A DNA stretch of 64,000 nt from the NCBI RefSeq assembly GCF_047511655.1, contig NC_133390.1, positions 92,263,583 to 92,327,582 on the forward strand, written 5' to 3'. The stretch's first letter is position 1; every line of letters begins with the position of its first letter. The stretch comes from Castor canadensis. Lineage: Eukaryota; Chordata; Mammalia; Rodentia; Castoridae. Under the pieces are notes generated by a model that was not told the DNA's origin, made no database searches, and saw only the letters and a list, made by a program, of their open reading frames with translations. Made by a program: the position numbers and the translations under genes. This document shows positions 36,101-45,490 of this stretch, one piece after another.

Positions 36101-36492
36101 GATTGAGTTTTTCCCCTCTGCATCATGTGTATCATGAGTCTGGGTTGGCCTTGTGACTTGTTTTGACCAACAAATGTGTCAGAGGTGGCATTGTGTGATG
36201 TCTGTGGATAGAATTCAAGCAGTTTTGAATCTTCTGTTTTATACTTTTGGAACCGGTGCGCCATTGAGGTTGTCATAGCAGTGAGTCTGTTCAGCACATG
36301 CCACCCCTGACCAACCAGCCATCTGATGAAAAGCACATGAGTAAACCCAGCCAACAAGGTGGAACAGAGTTGAATCGTTTCAATGGAGCCGTGTCACTTG
36401 GTTGGCCTTAAGAATCTGAGCAGATAAAAGTTCACTTTAAGCCAACAAATTTTGTAAGTGATTTGTTATGCAGCAATTAATGATACAAGATT
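36101..36492 (+). mobile_element. MaLR LTR (MLT1-like)
   Basis: GTCTGGGTTGGCCTTGTGAC, TTGTTTTGACCAACAAATGTG, TACTTTTGGAACCGG and the end GTAAGTGATTTGTTATGCAG CAATTAATGATAC follow the MLT1 LTR order in sense orientation. Old solo LTR with no internal part. Confidence 0.72.
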
Positions 36493-36704
36493 GTTAGGTT
36501 TTGCTCAACCTGAGAGTTCTCCAAAGTCCAACTAGAGTCTGTAAAATCTACCACCTACCTCTTGACTTCATTGCAAACCCAAAAGGTAAAAACTTCTTGG
36601 GTAAATGAAAGCATCTATAAGCAAAACACAAAGAGCAAAATTAACTAAATTTCAGAATAACACAGACCTGTCACAGGGAGATAAGAAATAGTTGATGAAC
36701 ATTC

Positions 36705-36834
36705 CTTTTTATTTTATTTTATTTTTTTTGAGATAGGGTCTTACTATGTAGCCAAGGTTGGTCTCAAACTCTTGATCTTCCGGCCTTTACCTCCATAGTA
36801 CTGGGATTTTAGATGTGTGCCTCCATACCTGGCT
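36705..36834 (-). mobile_element. B1-like SINE, antisense
   Basis: A T-rich start, GAGATAGGGTCTTACTATGT, AGCCAAGGTTGGTCTCAAAC and TACTGGGATTTTAGATGTGT GCCTCCATACCTGGCT are the complement of a B1/7SL SINE with its tail at the left. Confidence 0.85.
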
Positions 36835-37512
36835 AAGAATTATTTTTAAAAGGAATTCATTACATTTATGAATCCACCCTGATTATAGAAGTGATACATG
36901 CTTATTACATATTTCTTTTTCCAAAGAAAAATCTGATAATTATAGAACAACAGAAATGCTTAAAATGCTAAAATATGGATACTTCTACCAATCATACTTG
37001 TTAATACTACTTTAATATTAATGATAATGTGTGCTAGTGGTCAGTGTGCCCCAGATGTTCCAAGGTGCTCTTTTTATTCATATTTCTGGTGGGATGTGAG
37101 GAGAACGTTCACCAGGGTCATCAGGCTAGAGGTAATTTAAAAGTTAAAGTCTGGAAATTCTGTGAGCTTTAATAAATCTACTGCAATGATTTAGCACAAA
37201 CCAGTTTAGGGTTTATGACAGTCTGGGGAAAAGGAGGGGTTTAGCGAAAGACATAGCCATGTAACAAGGGAAAGTGAAAAGGATCTGAAAAGAACCAAGG
37301 CAAGAATTGTCTTCCTTAGTCATTCCTTCTTTAGGGAAAGGGATTCTGCATCATCTGGGATCAGATGTCCATCTGTAGAATAATTAATTTGGCCAGAATG
37401 CTGGGGGGTCCAGTGAAGAGATTTTGTTGGACTGAGGTGGTCAGAGCTATGACACTTCAATTATTTTATGAATGGCTGGGAAAAGGGAATGAAGTTGTCA
37501 GAAAAGGAGGTT
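36835..37512. other. Unique non-coding sequence
   Basis: Nothing recognised. Confidence 0.4.
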
Positions 37513-37524
37513 CAGATAAATCTC
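37513..37524. repeat. Target-site duplication, left (5S copy)
   Basis: CAGATAAATCTC, repeated exactly at 37615-37626. The last bases overlap the truncated 5S end (TCTCCC), so the true duplication may be a few bases shorter. Confidence 0.75.
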
Positions 37525-37610
37525 CCATCCAAGTACTAACCAGGCCCGACCCTGCTTAGCTTCCGAGATCAGACGAGATCGGGCGCGTTCAGGGTTGTGT
37601 GGCCGTAGAC
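37521..37610 (-). pseudogene. 5S rRNA pseudogene, 3'-truncated, no poly(A)
   Basis: Read on the minus strand it begins GTCTACGGCC and follows vertebrate 5S rRNA nucleotides 1-90 with about two differences (in the segment CACACAACCCT), ending at GGATGGGAGA. The last 31 nt of the 121-nt RNA are absent and the T-run terminator is missing. The internal control region (A box, intermediate element, most of C box) is present. There is no A tail, and CAGATAAATCTC flanks both sides, so this looks like a tail-less retrocopy made by the L1 machinery rather than a member of the 5S tandem array. Very high identity means recent insertion. Confidence 0.9.
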
Positions 37611-37626
37611 TTTGCAGATAAATCTC

Positions 37627-38534
37627 AATAGGTGTTCACTACAAGATAAATTCTTTGATGGGGTGAACCTCAAGTCTAAGTCTAAGTCTATTTCTGTGCC
37701 TACATGTTTTAGAAGATCATAACAACTTTCTTTATTGACTGCCACTTAGCAAGATATATTCAGGATTGAGCATGTACTTATTTCACATAAACATAACTAA
37801 ACTGATTTTCTCAATAAAATGTTTCATGCAACTCATTATTTTTGACATAAAAGAGCAATGTGAAATATACTGAAGATTGTGTAGAGAAATAGAAAAGTCA
37901 GTTTATACTTCCCTGCATTCCCAGGGAGGAAGGAGTTACAGCATCTGGTCCAGGTCCATTTCTTTCCTGATTACTGGGGAAGCTCTTGAGGAAGGGGACA
38001 AGGCAGGTGACCTGGTCTAATCTTGTAAGAGTGCTGACAGCTTAAACTTCTGGTAACTACATTAATGATGTGTGCTACAAAGAAAATCCTTATTTACATT
38101 TCTGGTTTAAGATTGCTATGGTAACCAAGTTTAGGGTATATAGATTTATGGGGCATGGTTACTCGGAAAATGTCCAGTAAGCTAAAAAATGGCACATAGC
38201 ATGGAGTTTTTGTTTTTTTGTATACTAAATATCTCCTGTTACGTGAAGAAAATCTCAGTATCTTCTTAGAAACCACACTATTACTCAGCTGGACACCACA
38301 TGTCCAATATTAGAGAAAGGACCTGAAGAGCCCCGTGGAATATCCCAATTTTAGTACCATTTGATTGATTACCTTTCAATAGAAATTATTAGTATATCTT
38401 GATGTTAGTGCACTCTCTGGTTTTGGCAAATTTAGATTGAAATATCTTTTTTGTTAGATCAGCCCTATAGAAAACAACTGAAAAACTTATAAAGTATTTC
38501 TTTTCTTCCTTTGCTCTGCTGTATCATGGTATTA
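37627..38534. other. Unique non-coding sequence
   Basis: No gene. Three tandem AAGTCT units lie at about 37673-37690. Confidence 0.4.
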
Positions 38535-38650
38535 TGGGCTAAATTGTGTTTCCCTCCAAATTTACATCTTGAAATCTTATTCTCCAGTCCCTTCAAATAA
38601 GACTGGATTTGGCAATAGGGTATTTAAAGAAGTAATTAAAATGAAGTCCG

Positions 38651-38790
38651 GGGCTGGGGTTGTAACTCAGTGGTAAAGCACTTGTTAAGCATGTGGGAGT
38701 CCAATCCCCAGAACCCCCCCACATACAAAAAAGGAAGGAAGGATCAAAGAAACAAAAAAAGACAGACAAAAAAGCAAAAAGTGATAAAGG
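38651..38790 (+). mobile_element. ID SINE inside the LTR
   Basis: GGGGCTGGGGTTGTAACTCA, GTGGTAAAGCACTTG and the tRNA-like right half GGAGTCCAATCCCCAGAAC, followed by an A-rich tail with GGAAGGAAGG and AAAGACAGAC repeats. This is closer to the classic rodent ID consensus than the GAGTTCAAACC type elsewhere. Box B has decayed. Confidence 0.82.
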
Positions 38791-38953
38791 TGGGCTCTAG
38801 TTCAATATGACTTGTATTCCTAAAACCAGAGGAAATTAGAGCACAGAAAGGATAGAAGAAAGACTACTTGAAGATACAATGTAAAGCCAGCCATCTATAA
38901 GTCCAAGGACAGAGGCCTTAGAAAAGAGTAACCTTGACAACACCTTTTAAAAA

Positions 38954-38980
38954 TTTTTTTATTATTCATATGTGCATACA
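38954..38980 (-). mobile_element. Minimal (about 27 bp) L1 3' end
   Basis: TTTTTTTATTATTCATATGT followed by GCATACA matches exactly the complement of the type B L1 3' terminus seen at 42799 and 21143. The next L1 bases (AGGCTTGG) are missing, and LTR sequence resumes at once (CTATCTTGGATTTTAG). No target duplication is evident. Confidence 0.7.
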
Positions 38981-39080
38981 CTGCTATCTTGGATTTTAGC
39001 TTCCAGAATTTTGAGAAAATAAGTTTCTGTTCTTAAAGACACCCAGCCTGTGGTATTAATTATGGCATCTCTAAGAAACT

Positions 39081-39280
39081 AGTCAGGTGGAAAGGGGATT
39101 GTGTCTCCTTTAAGCTTTAGTTCACTCACAGAATCCATGAGAAATTCAGCTTTATTGGCTTGTGTATCTGCCTTTAAAGTTTTTTCCTGGGACCTGGAAT
39201 TCTTAACCTCCTTTGTACATGATAGAATGTTTTAATAACTTGAGCAGTCCCTTGGATTGTTTCCTACAAAGTGGAAGGAT
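39081..39280. other. Unique non-coding sequence
   Basis: Nothing recognised. Confidence 0.4.
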
Positions 39281-39374
39281 CTTTTTTTTTTTTTTTGTGC
39301 AGGACTAAGGTTTGAACTCAGGGCTTCCTCCTTGCAAAACAGGCTCTACTATTTGAGCAATACCTCTAGCCCCA
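39281..39374 (-). mobile_element. ID-like SINE, antisense
   Basis: A T run (about 16), then GTTTGAACTCAGGGCTTCCT CCTTGC, TTGAGCAATACC and TCTAGCCCC: the complement of the ID-like unit with box B (GTTCAAAC on the minus strand). Confidence 0.82.
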
Positions 39375-41507
39375 AACTAGAAGAATGTTGTGGATAATTT
39401 TTCTCTCTGCTATAGCATTTTGTTCATGCTGTTATAAACTATAGGTCAAATTAATACCAATGATGGAATAAATTACCTTAATAGCATTTTGGAAATATAA
39501 AAAATAGGAAAAAATGATACACAGTAAGTACCTTAAGCTTAAGGGTGTTTACTTTGCTATATATCCACTGATGGAGAGTCTCAGCACTTTCATCTGATTT
39601 AATTAGCTTGCTTTTTCTCTTTTTTTTCCTGGAAGCTTCGCAAATTGCAAGCTTTCTAGTATTCTCAGTAGATGCTACTATGATTATTATATAGGCAAAT
39701 GGAGATTCTACTATCATTTTAAATGCAAGAGCTCTCTTGGGTGAGTTTCTAGGATTAAGTGAGCTATCTCACTTAATGCTTTAGTTTGGAAAATGTCTAT
39801 GACTTTTCCCCAAATGTAGCAGAGAGGAGTCACTCTACTGCTACATTTAAAAGGCATAGGGGGTTCTAAATATTGAATTTTTATTTCACGCTTTCCCTGC
39901 TTTCTAATTTGCACAGTGTGTGAGCTATTTGAAAACATTCTTAAAGATGGGTATTTGAGATGAGCCTAGTTTTTCATGCAGTCTTGAAATCGAAGTATAT
40001 GTGGCAGGCTGTATCTTTCCATCCTTGGTCCCCTTTCCATTCTGGGCCCAGGTGAGTCACAATCAAAGAAGAGAGCTTAGGAGCTCAGCAAATTTTCACA
40101 TAAATATAACAGCTACCCACTTTCTATCCCTACTTTTATTTTTAAAGAAATAATACAAAATAGATGACTTTAAATTTTTTTAAAGTTGTGGGAAGATATT
40201 CTTCCACTTGACTCTGAGAAGTTCAGAGCAATTAGAAAAGAGACAGGAATATTAAGGTGTTTTGTAGGTTTACCTTTTCTGTGATTAGTGTTGCTGATGG
40301 AGATAAGGATAGCTGTGAGCTGATGAGGACTAGTCTTAAGTACCAAGCTCTAGATACAAGTCCAAGGGGATAATGGAAATGAATTGTGCTATTGGCTTCT
40401 TGAAGACAATATGCAAAGAGCCTCTGGGAAATGAGTTATAGGAGTTTAAGGGATGTTTCCTAAGGGAAACTACAGAGGTCTTTATCTCCTGTAACAATCT
40501 ACAAGTTATGCATTAGGGTAGAAGCATACTTGTGGGCCTGTAAAATGTTTCATTTTTCTGCTGGAGGCCCTGACATTATATGGGCTATCAATTCCCATTG
40601 AAGGTAACCTCAGTTGGTGTTTACTTGTTGCCTATGAGCTGCCAGTCCCTAGGCCAGTGTTAAGTATGGATAAGGGACTGCTTCAAGATAAATAAGGATA
40701 TTTCTTTCCCTTAAAAGGTTATTGCTTTTATAAAGAAGAAAGCATAGAAGTACAAGTTTCTTTAAGTACTAACAGGTTAGAAATGAGTATTTTCTAGTCA
40801 GGATGGAACAAATAATCAAAGAGTAAAGGGAGGAGGAAAGACAGTTTTGATGAAGAATGAAAGATAAATACTACTATTAAGTGGAAGATTCTATGACAAG
40901 AAACTAAGGAACATATGCTTTAACTTGAGTTACACCGTGCGTATAGGGCCATTCCTGGAAAGGGGATTTGGATCTTATGAAGAAATAGTAGTAGCATCCT
41001 ATGGACCACAGAATGATTTTGAAATGACTAGGTCCTAGTTTATACAGGCAAACCAACAGGAGGGAGTAGGTACATAGTGTCTTGTTAAGGTCACAGAGTC
41101 AGTTGTATGGAGATAGTTGCATGTAGCCTTGATAGGATAAATATGACTATGCTCAGTTTTTTCTCAAGCAGGTAAATGAGAGGTGACACAGAGATGTCAC
41201 AAATATATCAAATCCCACCAACCTTTACACCATTCTGTTGATTCATGAAGTTGACTGTGTCTATCAGCAAAAACTTGTGGAAAACAGCAATGACATAGAA
41301 GTGCTACAAGAAAAAAAATAATCTGGGTGAATGTATTGTCTGAGGATGGAATCACAGACAAATGTTAAAATTAATTATCTGCTCATTTGAACTTACCCAT
41401 TAGAGGTTGGAGACACTGTCTATCGTTCCACTAATATGGCATTTATGATGGAACAAAATGTCTTCTTAACTGTTAAATAAATACACGAAAGAAAATCTCT
41501 AATGTTT
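39375..41507. other. Unique non-coding sequence
   Basis: No gene or clear repeat. A possible MIR scrap lies at 40610-40690 (GCCAGTCCCTAGGCCAGTGT). Confidence 0.35.
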
Positions 41508-41597
41508 TTTGTTCTTTGTAGTGCTGGAAGTTGAACATATGGCAATGCACATGCTGTGGAAGTCCTCTATCATTGAGCTACATTGCAGTCCAATATA
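41508..41597 (-). mobile_element. Old ID-like SINE, antisense
   Basis: GTAGTGCTGGAAGTTGAACA then GCTGTGGAAGTCCTCTATCA, TTGAGCTACATTGCAGTCC is the complement of a tRNA-derived ID-type unit. More diverged than the other copies. Confidence 0.6.
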
Positions 41598-41970
41598 TGA
41601 AAGAGGAAAGCATTGATGATGAGTGGATGGCAACGTAGATTGTGCTGCTGAAATAAAGTTTAGAATTTTGACCAGAACAAGATCCAGGGATGCTGGGCTT
41701 TGGCTAGAATAGTTCAAGGTTATAGGGATGAGATTTAAACTGAATAAGAAGCAGAAGACAAGAAGAAAAACTGGAATAGGCTATGATTTTGCAAAATGTA
41801 GGTAATGGCAGGGAATATAGGAGATGCCTACTGATTTTTTGGCTTTCATTATGAAAACCAAAATTATGGTCTTCAATATTTATAGATTATGGGAATGAAG
41901 GTGATACAGAGAGATTTTAATACATGTCATGAGGGTATGGTGAAGGATTATGAGTCATCTTATAAAAAGG
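41598..41970. other. Unique non-coding sequence
   Basis: Nothing recognised. Confidence 0.4.
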
Positions 41971-42791
41971 CACCTGCACACCCATGTTTATTGTGGCACT
42001 ACTCACAATAGTCAAGTTATGGAAACAGCCAAGATGCCCCACCACTGATGAATGGATTAAGAAAATGTGGTATTTCTGCACAATTGAATTTTACTTTGCC
42101 ACAAAGAAGAATGAAATTTTGTCATTCATGGGTAAATGGATGGAGCTGGAGAACACCATCTTAAGTGAAATTAGTCAGGCTCAGAAGGCCAAAAATCACA
42201 TGTTCTCTCTCACATGTGGATTATAGACCCAAAACAAATGCAGCAATGTTATAGGATGCAGATCACATTAAGGGGAGGTCGTGCCTGGGAGGGATAGGGC
42301 AAGGGAAAAATACAAAAAACTTGAATGTGGTTGATGTGCTCACTGTACAGGAATGAATTTAGAAATCTTAAACCGTCTGGGGCCACCATGGGAAGAGGAC
42401 TATGGAGGAGTAAAGAGGACTAGAGGAGATGAACCAATTGGGGTTATAATATATACATGCATGGAAATAACACAAGGGAACTCCATGTGTAGCTATCTTT
42501 ATCTCAAATTAGCAAAAACGTCATGTTTCTCTTTTTATCTTTTTTCATCTACAAAATTGGAGAACAGGAGAGCAGAACAGATTCTTGGTGGGGGGGTTGG
42601 CACTGGTGGAAGGGGGAGGTGGTGGGGAAAGTAGATAGAAAGATGAATTTGATGCAAAGAATATATACACATTTATGTAAATGCAAAAATGGTACCTGTT
42701 AAAACTGTTTCAGGAATGGGGAGGGGATGGAGGAGAGAGATAGAGGGGGTGAATTCAAGTATGATATATTTGATACATTGTAAGAACCTTT
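41971..42791 (+). mobile_element. Older 5'-truncated L1, type A 3' end (left part)
   Basis: Starts within the ORF2 C-terminus (GGCACCTGCACACCCATGTT) and runs through a type A 3' UTR to TGTAAGAACCTTT. The rest (GTAAATGCCACAATG... CACCCAGCACAAC) resumes at 45441, so a younger L1 has split it. Parallel to 22270-23150, with clear divergence. The left boundary is set by where similarity starts. No target duplication was found. Confidence 0.82.
42779..42791. repeat. Target-site duplication, left (inverted L1)
   Basis: TGTAAGAACCTTT, repeated at 45428-45440. The first two bases could be shared by microhomology with the L1. Confidence 0.85.
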
Positions 42792-45427
42792 TTTTTTCTT
42801 TTATTATTCATATGTGCATACAAGGCTTGGTTCATTTCTCCCCCCTGCCCCCACCCCCTCCCTTACCACCCACTTCACCCCCTCCTTCTCCCCCCCACCC
42901 CCTCAATACCCAGCAGAAACTATTTTGCCCTTATTTCTAATTTTGTTGTAGAGAGAGTATAAGCAATAATAGGAAGGAAGAAGGGTTTTTGCTGGTTGAG
43001 ATAAGGATAGCTATACAAGGAGTTGACTCACATTGATTTCCTGTGTGTGGGTGTTACCTTCTAGGTTAATTCTTTTTGATCTAACACATTTTATGAAGCC
43101 AGTATTACACTTATCCCAAAACCAGGCAAAGACACCTCCAAAAAGGAGAACTATAGGCCAATCTCCTTAATGAACATTGACGCAAAAATCCTCAACAAAA
43201 TAATGCCAAACTGAATTCAGCAACACATCAAAAAGATTATTCACCACGACCAAGTAGGCTTCATCCCAGGGATGCAGGGGTGGTTCAACATACGAAAATC
43301 AATAAACGTACTAAACCACATTAGCAGAAGCAAAGACAAAAACCACTTGATCATCTCAATAGATGCAGAAAAAGCCTTTGATAAGATCCAACATCATTTC
43401 ATGATAAAAGCTCTAAGAAAACTAGGAATAGAAGGAAAGTACCTCAACATTATAAAAGCTATATATGACAAACCTACAGCCAGAATTATACTTAACGGAG
43501 CAAAACTGAAACCATTCCCTCTAAAATCAGGAACCAGACAAGGATGCCCACTATCTCCACTCCTGTTCAACATAGTACTGGAATTCCTAGCCAGAGCAAT
43601 TAGGCAAGAAGAAAGACTAAAGGGAATACAAATAGGTAAAGAAACTGTCAAAATATCCCTATTTGCAGACGACATGATCCTATCCCTTAAAGACCCAAAA
43701 ACTCTACTCAGAAGCTTCTAGACATCATCAATAGCTATAGCAAGGTAGCAGGATATAAAATCAACATAGAAAAATCATTAGCATTTCTATACACTAACAA
43801 TGAGCAAATGGAAAAAGAATGTATGAAAACAATTCCATTTACAATAGCCTCAAAAAAAATCAAATACCTAGGTGTAAACCTAAAAAACGATGTGAATGAC
43901 CTCTACAAGGAAAACTATACACTTCTGAAGAAAGAGATTGAGGAAGACTATAGAAAGTGGAGAGATCTCCGATGCTCATGGATTGGTAGAATCAACATAG
44001 TAAATTGTTGATACTTCCAAAAGTAATCTACATGTTTAATGCAATTCCCATCAAAATTCCAATGACATTCATTAAAGAGATTGAAAAATCTACTGTTAAA
44101 TTTATATGGAAACACAAGAGGCCATGAATAGCCAAGGCAATACTCAGTCAAAAGAACAATGCAGGAGGTATCACAATACCTGTCTTCAAACTATATTACA
44201 AAGCAATCACAATAAAAACAGCATGGTACTGGCACAAAAACAGACATGAAGACCAGTGGAACAGAATAGAGGACCCAGATATGAAGCCACACAACTATAA
44301 CCAACTTGTCTTTGACAAAGGAGCTAAAAATATACGATGGAGAAATAGCAGCCTCTTCAACAAAAACTGCTGGGAAAACTGGTTAGCAGTCTGCAAAAAT
44401 CTGAAACTAGATCCATGTGTATCACCCTATACCAAGATTAACTCAAAATGGATCAAGGATCTTAATATCAGACCCCAAACTCTCAAGTTGATACAGGAAA
44501 GAGTAGGAAATACTCTGGAGTTAGTAGGTATAGGTAAGAACTTTCTCAATGAAACCCCAGCAGCACAGCAACTAAGAGATAGCATAGATAAATGGGACCT
44601 CATAAAGCTAAAAAGCTTCTGTTCATCAAAAGAAATGGTCTCTAAACTGAAGAGAACACCCACAGAGTGGGAGAAAATATTTGCCAGCTATACATCAGAC
44701 AAAGGACTGATAACCAGAATATATAGGGAACTTAAAAAACTAAATTCTCCCAAAACTAATGAACCAATAAAGAAATGGGCAAGTGAACTAAACAGAACTT
44801 TCTCAAAAGAAGAAATTCAAATGGCCAAACAACATGAAAAAATGCTCACTATCTCTAGCAATAAAGGAAATGCAAATTAAAACCACACTAAGATTCCACC
44901 TCACCCCTGTTAGAATAGCCATCATCAGCAACACCACCAACAACGGTGTTGTCAAGGATGCGGGGAAAAGGGAACCCTCTTACACTGTTGGTGGGAATGT
45001 AGACTAGTACAACCACTCTTTAAAAAAATTTGGAGGCTACTTAAAAAGCTAGACATTGATCTACCATTTGATCCAGCAATACCACTCTTGGGGATATACC
45101 CAAAAGACTGTGACACAAGTTACTCCAGAGGCACCTGCACACCCATGTTTATTGCAGCATTATTCACAATAGCCAAGTTATGGAAACAGACAAGATGCCC
45201 ACCACTGACGAATGGATTAAGAAAATGTGGTATCTATACACAATGGAATTCTATGCAGCCATGAAGAAGAACGAAATGTTATCATTCGCTGGTAAATGGA
45301 TGGAATTGGAGAACATCATTCTGAGTGAGGTTAGCCTGGCCCAAAAGACCAAAAATCGTATGTTCTCCCTCATATGTGGACATTAGATCAAGGGCAAACA
45401 CAACAATGGGATTGGACTATGAGCACA
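42792..45427 (-). mobile_element. Young L1 with twin-priming 5' inversion
   Basis: The plus-strand order is: T-rich tail and the complement of the type B 3' UTR (42792 to about 43084), then sense ORF2 sequence (about 43085-45427) ending GAGCACATG, then the second target duplication. Read on the minus strand this is an inverted 5' segment joined to a normally oriented 3' segment with its poly(A), the product expected when both nicked target strands prime on one L1 RNA. Compared with 62051-62599, about 155 bp between the two segments (equivalent to 62142-62296) are lost at the inversion. Short microhomology (AAC) is seen at the internal join. Confidence 0.92.
43085..45386 (+). pseudogene. Partial L1 ORF2 (reverse transcriptase to C-terminus)
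   Basis: The inverted part of the twin-primed L1, so its ORF2 reads on the plus strand. It covers the reverse transcriptase domain from [13 protein letters not shown] onward, the catalytic FADD (43662-43673) and the C-terminal region up to FSLICGH, stop at about 45386. It has TGA at 43212-43214 and a 1-bp shift near 44001, both shared with the L1 at 19896 and 20690. A separate 1-bp shift lies near 43700. It retains the 42 bp missing from the other copy near 21035. No promoter or ORF1 is attached, so it is not functional. Confidence 0.88.
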
Positions 45428-45440
45428 TGTAAGAACCTTT

Positions 45441-45490
45441 GTAAATGCCACAATGTACCCCACCCAGCACAACAATAAAGGAAAAAAAGG
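45441..45490 (+). mobile_element. Older L1, type A 3' end (right part)
   Basis: GTAAATGCCACAATGTACCC then CACCCAGCACAACAATAAAG completes the element begun at 41971. Confidence 0.85.

Larger units (their letters stand above)
38535..39080 (+). mobile_element. MaLR-like LTR interrupted by two insertions
   Basis: The left part (GGGCTAAATTGTGTTTCCCT, CTTCAAATAAGACTGGATTT) and the right part (TTCAATATGACTTGTATTCC, CCAGCCATCTATAAGTCCAA, CTTCCAGAATTTTGAGAAAA, ACCCAGCCTGTGGTATTAAT) follow one old LTR consensus of the MLT1/MaLR style. It is split by an ID SINE (38651-38790) and by a tiny L1 3' end (about 38954-38980). Confidence 0.65.

Noticed and set aside
37521-37610. Functional 5S rRNA gene
   Set aside because: The 3' quarter and the T-run terminator are missing, and flanking duplications show a retrocopy.
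42792-45427. Long inverted repeat or palindrome
   Set aside because: The antisense and sense parts cover different segments of the L1 and do not pair. Twin priming explains the layout.
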